A stretch of DNA of 64,000 nucleotides, taken from NCBI GenBank assembly GCA_963775625.1, contig CAVZJM010000005.1:1-64000 (forward strand), written 5' to 3'. The translations under genes and the position numbers were made by a program. This DNA is from JAIBJN01 sp963775625 (lineage in GTDB: Bacteria > Actinomycetota > Thermoleophilia > Gaiellales > Gaiellaceae). This document shows, piece after piece, positions 23,890-30,169 of the stretch; positions within the stretch are counted from its first letter, which is position 1, and each line of letters begins with the position of its first letter. The notes under the pieces were generated by a model. It was not told the origin of the DNA. It saw nothing but the letters and a program-made list of their open reading frames with translations, and searched no databases.

Positions 23890-25767
23890 CTACGGAGCGT
23901 TCGTCGTAAAGCGGATGACCCGCTTGCGGATCACCTTCACGACTCGCTGGCCCGGCGCCGCGGCGACCTGCTTCAGGCCGTTCATCGCGACCGCCTCGGA
24001 GCGGTCGGGGGTCGCCCCGTCCTGCCACCGGAAGGCGATGCCGGCGAAGGCCTGGAACCAGGGCTCGGCCTGCGGATAGCGCGCGGTCGGCGCGAACTGG
24101 AGATGGAGGTGCGGGCCGGTCGAGTTGCCGGTGGAGCCGACGCGGCCGACGAGCTGGCCGGCACGGAGCGCCCCGCCGCGAACGACGCCGGGATCGAGCG
24201 AGGAGAGGTGGCAGTAGAGGAACTCCTCGCCGGTGGTCGTCCGCAGCATGAGCCCGATTCCGCACTTGCCCGAGTCGATCGCGAAGACATGGGTGACGAC
24301 CGCCTCGTGCAGGGCATAGAGCGGCGAGCCGAACGGAGCGGCGATGTCGGCCGCCGGGTAGTCGTGGTGCGTGTGCGCCGTCGAGACGTTCGCCGCCCCG
24401 CCGCCGACGGGGAAGACCCAGCCGTCGAACGACTGCTGCCCCCCGGCGGCCACTCCTGCTCTCCAGGCGACCAGGTACGGATAGGGGTTGACGACGCCGT
24501 CGTAGCCCTGCGCGCTCAGCTCGGACGGGTGCATCTCGAAGTGGACGTGGGGCGAGGTGCCGACCGCGTCGCCGGTCGCGCCGACGAAGCCGATCACATC
24601 GCCCGCGCGGACGACGGCGCCGTCGCGGGCGAGCGGCGTGAAGTCCGAGAGGTGCGCGTAGTAGAACTCGTTCCCGAGGGCGTCGCGGAGCCAGAGACGG
24701 TTGCCGCCGACGTCGTTCCAGCCGACGTTGAAGAGCGACCCGTCGGCGACGGCCACGAGCGGTGTCCCCAGCGGCGCGAAGATGTCGTTCCCGTGATGCC
24801 AGGTCGTCGTGCGCGGCACGCCGAAGTCGTCCGAGAAGGACGCCTCACCGGCGACCGGGAAGACGTAGCCGCCTCCGGCGAGGCCGGTACCGAGGGCCGC
24901 AGCCTCCTGCGCGGCCTTCACCCTCTTCAGCGCCTCGACGGCCCCGGCGAAGCGGGCCCGAAGCCTGTCGATCCTGGCCTGCGAAGCGCGCTCGACGTCG
25001 CCGAGCTGCGAGAGCCGGGCGTCAAGCTGGGCGAACTGCGCGTCCGTCAGCCTCGGGTTGCCGAGGCGCCGCTCGAGCCGGAGGCGCTGCCAGTCGCGCG
25101 CGCCCACCCGCCCAAGGGCGCGGTCGAGCGCGTCCGAGAGTCGCTGGACGCGCGTGCGGGCCCGCTCCAGCCGCGCGCCGAGATCCGGGCCCGTGGCGGC
25201 GGCGAACGCCGTCGGCGGACCGGGAGTGAAGGGAGCGCCGCCCAGCGTCGAGGCCAGCGCGAGCACGTCGTCGACGTACCACTGCGCGTGGTTGTAGGCG
25301 AAGATCGCGCGCTCGATCGACTCGTGGGCGCCGGCGGCCGCGAGGTAGCGGGCGGCCGCGAAGACGGCGTCCTCGGGATCCCACGGGTTGGCGAGCCCGT
25401 CGCCGTCCGCGTCCATCCCCCACCGCATCCAGGTCGAGGGCATGAACTGCATCCAGCCGACCGCGCCTGCCGAGCTCGGCCCCATGTTCTGCCCGTAGCC
25501 CGACTCGATCTTGTTGATCGCGCCGAGCACCTGCCAGGGGACGCCGTAGCCCTCGCCGGCCTGCTTCCAGAGCGTCACGAGCTGCTCGTATGAGCGAACC
25601 TCGGGGCGCGCCGGGGGCCGAGAGAGGGACGGGACGCGGATCGAGCCGGGGGAGTTGGGAACCCGGTAGCTCGGCAGGCTCCCCGGAGTCGCGGAGAGCT
25701 GACTGGAGGCCGCGGGAATCGCCGCCAGTGCGAACACGGCGACGAGGACGGAGACGACGCGGATCAT
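23890..25767 (-). CDS. Lytic transglycosylase fused to two M23 endopeptidase domains
   Basis: 625 residues, secreted (signal peptide 1-22). Order: SLT/MltB-type transglycosylase (about 55-175: VLGAINKIESGYGQNMG with catalytic Glu, AVGWMQFMPSTW, IFAYNHAQWYVDDVLAL); coiled coil (about 190-290); first LytM/M23 domain (about 300-415: TWHHGNDIFAPLGTP with the HxxxD ligands, HVHFEMHP); second M23 domain (about 430-560: HTHHDYPAADIAAPFG, HLHLQFAP). Both M23 domains keep their zinc ligands. It should cut glycan strands and peptide cross-links. It overlaps the upstream pilT2 gene by four bases, pointing to wall remodelling for pilus passage. Confidence 0.9.
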   Translation of the reverse strand: MIRVVSVLVAVFALAAIPAASSQLSATPGSLPSYRVPNSPGSIRVPSLSRPPARPEVRSYEQLVTLWKQAGEGYGVPWQVLGAINKIESGYGQNMGPSSAGAVGWMQFMPSTWMRWGMDADGDGLANPWDPEDAVFAAARYLAAAGAHESIERAIFAYNHAQWYVDDVLALASTLGGAPFTPGPPTAFAAATGPDLGARLERARTRVQRLSDALDRALGRVGARDWQRLRLERRLGNPRLTDAQFAQLDARLSQLGDVERASQARIDRLRARFAGAVEALKRVKAAQEAAALGTGLAGGGYVFPVAGEASFSDDFGVPRTTTWHHGNDIFAPLGTPLVAVADGSLFNVGWNDVGGNRLWLRDALGNEFYYAHLSDFTPLARDGAVVRAGDVIGFVGATGDAVGTSPHVHFEMHPSELSAQGYDGVVNPYPYLVAWRAGVAAGGQQSFDGWVFPVGGGAANVSTAHTHHDYPAADIAAPFGSPLYALHEAVVTHVFAIDSGKCGIGLMLRTTTGEEFLYCHLSSLDPGVVRGGALRAGQLVGRVGSTGNSTGPHLHLQFAPTARYPQAEPWFQAFAGIAFRWQDGATPDRSEAVAMNGLKQVAAAPGQRVVKVIRKRVIRFTTNAP

Positions 25768-26966
25768 TGATCCGAGGTCGCCAGCCGCAGGCCGGGCCCC
25801 GGATCCGCTTCCGGCTCGGGCTCCGGCTCGGCCTCGTCCTCCGCAAGGCTCGAAAAGTCGACGGCTGCGGTCTTGCCCTCCTCGGCGGCGCGCTTCCTGC
25901 GCAGCGCCTGCTCGACCGCGATCTCGAAGTCGTGGCGGTTGCTGGCCGCCGCCGCAGCGACCTCGAGCTCGACGACGTCGTCGACGACGAGCTCGACGAG
26001 GTGCTGAGAGAAGCTCTGCATGTGGTGGTACGCGCCGTCCTCGATCGCCTCGGTGAGACCGTGGGTCTTCTCCGGCTCGCGGATCAGGTCGGCGATGCGC
26101 GCCGTGTTGACCATCACCTCGATCGCCGCCACGCGGCCCCCGACCTTGCGCGGGACGAGCCGCTGGCTGACGACGCCCCGGAGGGTGCCGGCCAGGATCT
26201 CCCGCACCATCATCTGCTTCTGGGGCGGGTAGAACTCGATGAGCCTCCCGATCGTCTCCGCGGCGTCGAGGGTGTGCAGCGTCGAAAAGACCAGGTGCCC
26301 GGACTCGGCCGCCTGGAGCGCGGTCTGGGTCGACTCCTCGTCGCGCAGCTCGCCGATGAGGATCACGTCGGGGTCCTGGCGGAGCACCCGGCGCAAGGCC
26401 TGACTGTAGGACTCGGTGTCGAGCCCGATCTCGCGCTGGTTGACGATGGACGCCCAGTCGTCGTGGATGAACTCGATCGGGTCCTCGATCGTGACGATGT
26501 GCTGCTTGCGGTTGCGGTTGATCCAGTTGAGCATCGCCGCGAGCGTCGTCGACTTCCCGGACCCGGTCGCGCCCGTGACGAGGACGAGCCCGCGGTGCTC
26601 CTCGGAGAGCTTGGCCACGCCCTCGGGGAGGCCCAGGCGCTCGAAGCTCGGGATCTCCTTGGGCACGAAGCGAAAGGCGAACGAGATCGAGCCGCGCTGC
26701 CGGAAGCCGTTGACGCGGAAGCGCCCCAGCCCGTGGGCGAGGTACGAGGTGTCGAGCTCGCCCGATTCGAGGAACTGCTCCCGCTTGGCGGGCGAGCGGT
26801 CGGTGACGAGCAGCAGAACGGTCTCGAGGTCTGAGTCCGTCAGGATCCGCTGCTCCAGCGGCTGCAGGTCGCCGTCGACACGGACCATGGCCGGAGAGGA
26901 CACCTTCAGGTGCATGTCGCTTCCTCCAGCGTCGATGACGCGTGCCAGCAGCTCGTCCAGGTTCAT
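25764..26966 (-). CDS. PilT/PilU-like pilus motor ATPase (second copy)
   Basis: 400 residues, related to the pilT product at 4320-5525 but divergent. N-terminal LLARVIDAGGSDMHLKVSSP, Walker A GATGSGKSTT, Asp box TIEDPIEFIHDDW, Walker B DPDVILIGELRD, His box GHLVFSTLHTLDAAETI. The C-terminal 60 residues are an acidic tail with EPEPEPEADPGP, absent from PilT1. No Shine-Dalgarno; the promoter at 26980-27008 gives a leader of about seven bases. It forms one operon with the wall hydrolase gene that overlaps its stop. Whether it is a PilU-type accessory or an alternative retraction motor cannot be told from sequence. Confidence 0.92.
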   Translation of the reverse strand: MNLDELLARVIDAGGSDMHLKVSSPAMVRVDGDLQPLEQRILTDSDLETVLLLVTDRSPAKREQFLESGELDTSYLAHGLGRFRVNGFRQRGSISFAFRFVPKEIPSFERLGLPEGVAKLSEEHRGLVLVTGATGSGKSTTLAAMLNWINRNRKQHIVTIEDPIEFIHDDWASIVNQREIGLDTESYSQALRRVLRQDPDVILIGELRDEESTQTALQAAESGHLVFSTLHTLDAAETIGRLIEFYPPQKQMMVREILAGTLRGVVSQRLVPRKVGGRVAAIEVMVNTARIADLIREPEKTHGLTEAIEDGAYHHMQSFSQHLVELVVDDVVELEVAAAAASNRHDFEIAVEQALRRKRAAEEGKTAAVDFSSLAEDEAEPEPEPEADPGPGLRLATSDQ

Positions 26967-26979
26967 GACGACCTGGACG

Positions 26980-27008
26980 CCATCGGCGGGGCGTCGGAAG
27001 CCGCTTTA
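26980..27008 (-). promoter_or_regulatory. Sigma-28/WhiG-type promoter of pilT2
   Basis: Minus strand TAAA (27008-27005), 17 bases, GCCGATGG (26987-26980). The -35 is the canonical TAAA. Confidence 0.5.
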
Positions 27009-27064
27009 GCTCAAAGGGGGGATGAAGGCCTGGAGCCGGCCTCAGCTACACTGAGCCGCGCCTC

Positions 27065-27146
27065 GGGGGAGTACCCGAGTGGCCAAAGGGGACGGGCTGT
27101 AAACCCGTTGGCTCAGCCTACGTAGGTTCGAATCCTACCTCCCCCA
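27065..27146 (+). tRNA. tRNA-Tyr (GTA)
   Basis: 82-base class II tRNA. Acceptor stem GGGGGAG/CTCCCCC with discriminator A, anticodon stem ACGGG/CCCGT around the GTA anticodon (27099-27101), long variable arm, and T arm GTAGG-TTCGAAT-CCTAC. CCA is not encoded. A TACACT hexamer (27047-27052) is a possible -10. Confidence 0.96.
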
Positions 27147-27157
27147 TTTCGCCCCGC
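27125..27157 (+). repeat. Left attachment-like repeat at the tRNA-Tyr 3' end
   Basis: 33 bases from the tRNA T arm through the 3' end and 11 bases beyond. A copy with one base change and one C fewer lies at 28637-28668. Such pairs are typical of elements that integrate into tRNA 3' ends. Confidence 0.7.
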
Positions 27158-27218
27158 ATGGCTCCCGCGACCCCGCTGTTCATGCGGGTCGCGGTGTTCA
27201 GGGGCCGGGAAATCGCCC

Positions 27219-27686
27219 TCAGATCGACTTTTCGTAGAAGACGCTCGTCTCGATCGCTCGCGGGGACATGTCCAGGTAGTCGCCGAAGGGATCGCATTGC
27301 TCAAAGCCGGCACGCAGGTAGAACGCGATGGCTTCGGCCTGATACATGCCGGTTTCGAGCCGAAGAACCGAGTATCCGGCGCTTTTCGCTTCTCCTTCCA
27401 GATGTCGGAGCACGGCCATGGCGACACCCTGCCGCCGGGCTGTCGGCTGCGTGAACATCCGCTTCACCTCGGCGAAACCGTCGTAGAAGGCGACACCGCC
27501 GCAGCCCACGGCAACGCCGTCAACTCGTGCGGCGAAGAACCTGACGTTGCTTTCGAAGAGTCGCTCGAGCGGAAGGGAGTGATGCTGCTCCGGCAGGTAG
27601 GGACCGGTGAGAGCCCGATCCAGCTCGGCCAGGAGTTGCCTGATCTCGTCGGTTGCGACCGATACCCGCTCAATCGTCAAGCCCAC
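27219..27686 (-). CDS. GNAT family N-acetyltransferase
   Basis: 155 residues, GNAT fold. Strands and motif A are visible: VRFFAARVDGVAVGCGGVAF (beta 2-3), EVKRMFTQPTARRQGVAMAVL (beta 4 and the RRxGxA acetyl-CoA loop), YSVLRLETGMYQAEAIAFYLRAGF (beta 5 and motif B). The substrate cannot be told. It lies inside the stretch bounded by the tRNA-end repeats, opposite in direction to the tRNA, so it is probably cargo of a small inserted element. Confidence 0.9.
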   Translation of the reverse strand: MGLTIERVSVATDEIRQLLAELDRALTGPYLPEQHHSLPLERLFESNVRFFAARVDGVAVGCGGVAFYDGFAEVKRMFTQPTARRQGVAMAVLRHLEGEAKSAGYSVLRLETGMYQAEAIAFYLRAGFEQCDPFGDYLDMSPRAIETSVFYEKSI

Positions 27687-27948
27687 CGGTCGCTCCTCGC
27701 CACGTAAGTGGGATTGGGCATGGCCGCAGGGAAAACGCCCTCTCCGCCGTTAGTGATACGGCGGCAGACAGGCCAGGAAGGTACGGAGATCGGCATACAT
27801 CTCGCATTCCAGCAAGAAGCACGCGCGGAGGGCAGGACGGCCCGGCCCATCGTAGGATCGGGCCGCGTCCTCGCGCGGCCTCACCTTCGCACAGCTCGCG
27901 GCGAGGGTGACGGTTGATCGGGCCGAACCGGGCAGCCGACGCCACGGC

Positions 27949-28575
27949 TCAGCCAGACGTCTCGACGTCGAGGCGGTCGAGGATCGTCCAGGCCTGCGTC
28001 CTGATCGCCGTCGGCGCGTCAGTTCCAAAGGCGACGTAGGCATAGAAGCGCCGGCCAGAGTCGCTGAACGGGATGAAGCGATCGAAGAACACCTTGCGCC
28101 GGTCGAGGCAGTCGACCGCCTCGCTGGGATAGCCGTTGCTCGGCCCGAACTGTCCGGGTCGCTTTGGATAGTCGGCGCGCGTGATTCTGCCGTCTTCCGG
28201 GTCGCCGCGGCGCTCCTCGATGACGACCAGAGCATCCGTCGGCCCCATGTCCTCGATGGCGTTCTCCGGCATGTGGGCGCAGTTTTCACCGCCCGAGCGA
28301 GCGGGGAACGTGCTGAAGGCGACGAGCTCTCTCGGATCCGCGAGCGAGGGCATGAGTGGGTCAGTCGAACGCGTCCAGCTCGACGGGTACGAGCCGGTGA
28401 GGCCGGCCTCGGGGATGTCGTACGTCGTCCAGTTGAGCGCCTCGGCAGCGTCCGAGCTGGCCTGGCCGGTCACGGCCTTCATGGTGGTGCCTCCTTGCTC
28501 GCCAGAGGGCACTCCTCCACAGGCCGAGACTCCGAGCACGAGACAGAGCGTGGAAATGCTCAAGTATCCGCGCAC
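27949..28575 (-). CDS. Putative lipoprotein of unknown function
   Basis: 208 residues from the GTG at 28575. The N terminus MRGYLSISTLCLVLGVSACGG is a lipoprotein signal with lipobox VSAC. The mature part contains LNWTTYDIPEAGLTGSYPSSW and LVAFSTFPARSGGENCAH, a pattern found in surface lipoproteins, and ends with a strand-rich segment (RRFYAYVAFG, TQAWTILDRLDV). I do not recognise the family. It is the second gene inside the tRNA-flanked stretch. The 262 bases between it and the acetyltransferase hold no credible gene. Confidence 0.7.
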   Translation of the reverse strand: MRGYLSISTLCLVLGVSACGGVPSGEQGGTTMKAVTGQASSDAAEALNWTTYDIPEAGLTGSYPSSWTRSTDPLMPSLADPRELVAFSTFPARSGGENCAHMPENAIEDMGPTDALVVIEERRGDPEDGRITRADYPKRPGQFGPSNGYPSEAVDCLDRRKVFFDRFIPFSDSGRRFYAYVAFGTDAPTAIRTQAWTILDRLDVETSG

Positions 28576-28636
28576 GCTTGAGTTACGTCCCGTGGGCTGA
28601 GGAGGTCCAGGGCGAATCTCTGCTGCTCGGGCGTCG

Positions 28637-28668
28637 GGTTCGAGTCCTACCTCCCCATTTCGCCCCGC
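28637..28668 (+). repeat. Right attachment-like repeat (tRNA-Tyr 3'-end remnant)
   Basis: 32 bases matching 27125-27157 with one substitution and one missing C. The sequence 5' of it does not continue as a tRNA, so this is a fragment and not a second gene. Confidence 0.7.
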
Positions 28669-28755
28669 CGCTGTCCCAAGACCGCGTGGTTGAGCGGTCA
28701 CGCGTACCGAAAGCAGAGCGGCGCGTTGCCGGCCGAGGAGTGACCAGCGTCCTGC

Positions 28756-30108
28756 TCACGGCTCCGTGTGGACGATGACATCGACGATCTCCGGGTGGTC
28801 GCGGCGGATGCGCTCCTCGATCTCGCTCGCGCTCGCGTGGGCCTCGGCCAGCGCGCGCTCCGGCGCCATCGCCAGGGTGAGGAAGGCGACGAGGCCGCGC
28901 TCCGTGGCCAGAAAGCGGAGCTCGCGCGGCTCGCTGCCGGTCGTGTCGCGGACGATGTCGCGGACGGCCTCGGACTCCGACTCGAGCGCTCCGGCGGGCA
29001 CGGCGCTGACTGCGGCGGGCTCGGCGAGCGGCTCGATGTGCGTCTGGACGGCGTCGACGACCGGCACGGCGGCGAGGATCTCCCGCTCGACCGACTCCGC
29101 GACCTCGTGCGCCTCGGCGAGCGTGAGGGAGCCGGGGAGCTTGAGGTGGAGGGAGACCTCGGTGCGATCGCCCACGTCGAGGACGGAGACGTTGTGCACC
29201 TCGCGCACGTCCGGCACGCGGAGCGCGGCGGCCGTCGCGCGCTCCCCCAGCTCGCCGGCCTCGGCAGGCTCGACGTGGACGACGACGTCGGCGCCCGGAA
29301 CCGCCCGCTCGACGGCGTCCTCGACGGCGTCGGCTGCGGCGTGGCCCTGGCCGACGGCCGCGCCGGGGGGGACGCTGATGACCACGTCGGCGAAGTGGCG
29401 CCCGGCCGCCCGACGCATGCGCAGCCGCCTGAGCGTGACGCCGTGGCCGAGCGCCTCGATGGCGCTCCGCGCCGCCTCGACCTCGTTCACGGGCGCCTGG
29501 TCCATGAGGACGTCGACGTTCCTGCGGATGAGCCTTCCCGCAGCCGCGAGGACGAGGACTGCGACGAAGAGCGCGGCGATCGCGTCGCCTTCCGGGTACC
29601 CGGCGCGAGCGGCGAGCAGGCCGATGAGCACGGCGGTCGAGCCGGCGAGGTCGCCCCCGAAATGCAGCGCGCCCGCGGCGAACGCAGGGCTGGCGTACCG
29701 TCGCGAGGCGCGGTGGGACACGACCGCTCGGCTGGCGTCGATGAGGATCACCACGCAGATCACGAGGAGCGCGTACCACGTCGCGTCCACGTCCGAGGTC
29801 CCCGTCACGAGCCGCCGGATCGCGACTGCGGCGATCAGCAGGGAGACGAGCACGAGAAACGAGGCCTCGGCAAGGGCGGCCAGGTGCTCCGCCTTCCCGT
29901 GACCGTAGGGATGGCTGCGGTCGGCCGGGCGAACCGCGACGCCCACGGCGAAGAGGGTCAGCAGCGCTGCGACGAGGTCGGTCCCGGAGTGCGCGGCCTC
30001 CGACAGGAGCCCCAGGCTTCCGGTGGCGAGCCCGGTCGCGAGCTTGACGACGATGAGGACGACCGCGGCCACGACCGAGACGAGGGCGATGCGGCGCTGG
30101 GGGCTCAC
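28756..30108 (-). CDS. Cation diffusion facilitator with three C-terminal repeats
   Basis: 450 residues from GTG 30108. CDF family metal/proton antiporter: six helices (about 5-205) with metal-site motifs HSGTD (helix II) and HFGGD (helix V) and the HPYGHGKAEHLAALAEA segment. The cytoplasmic part is unusually long (about 240 residues) and contains three related domains, each closing with a similar strand (VVVHVEP, AVQTHIEPL, VDVIVHTEP). Most family members have only one. Divergent from the glycosyltransferase gene (61 bases). Metal specificity cannot be read; the HxxxD pair suits Zn, Cd, Co or Mn. Confidence 0.88.
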   Translation of the reverse strand: MSPQRRIALVSVVAAVVLIVVKLATGLATGSLGLLSEAAHSGTDLVAALLTLFAVGVAVRPADRSHPYGHGKAEHLAALAEASFLVLVSLLIAAVAIRRLVTGTSDVDATWYALLVICVVILIDASRAVVSHRASRRYASPAFAAGALHFGGDLAGSTAVLIGLLAARAGYPEGDAIAALFVAVLVLAAAGRLIRRNVDVLMDQAPVNEVEAARSAIEALGHGVTLRRLRMRRAAGRHFADVVISVPPGAAVGQGHAAADAVEDAVERAVPGADVVVHVEPAEAGELGERATAAALRVPDVREVHNVSVLDVGDRTEVSLHLKLPGSLTLAEAHEVAESVEREILAAVPVVDAVQTHIEPLAEPAAVSAVPAGALESESEAVRDIVRDTTGSEPRELRFLATERGLVAFLTLAMAPERALAEAHASASEIEERIRRDHPEIVDVIVHTEP

Positions 30109-30134
30109 CGGGCACAGGCTAGCCCCGGAGGCCG

Positions 30135-30162
30135 CTAACGCTCGCCGCGAAGGCGCCGATAG
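30135..30162 (+). promoter_or_regulatory. Sigma-28/WhiG-type promoter of the glycosyltransferase gene
   Basis: CTAA (30135-30138), 16 bases, GCCGATAG (30155-30162). The predicted transcription start is one base before the GTG at 30170. This is the only motif copy outside the recognised pilus blocks. Confidence 0.5.
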
Positions 30163-30169
30163 AGAGAGC

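Noticed and set aside
28600..28668. A second tRNA gene near 28640
   Set aside because: Only the T arm and 3' acceptor half are present; the 5' half and anticodon arm are missing.
28583..30115. A 510-residue frame overlapping the CDF gene
   Set aside because: Arg/Pro-rich shadow of the CDF frame without recognisable motifs.
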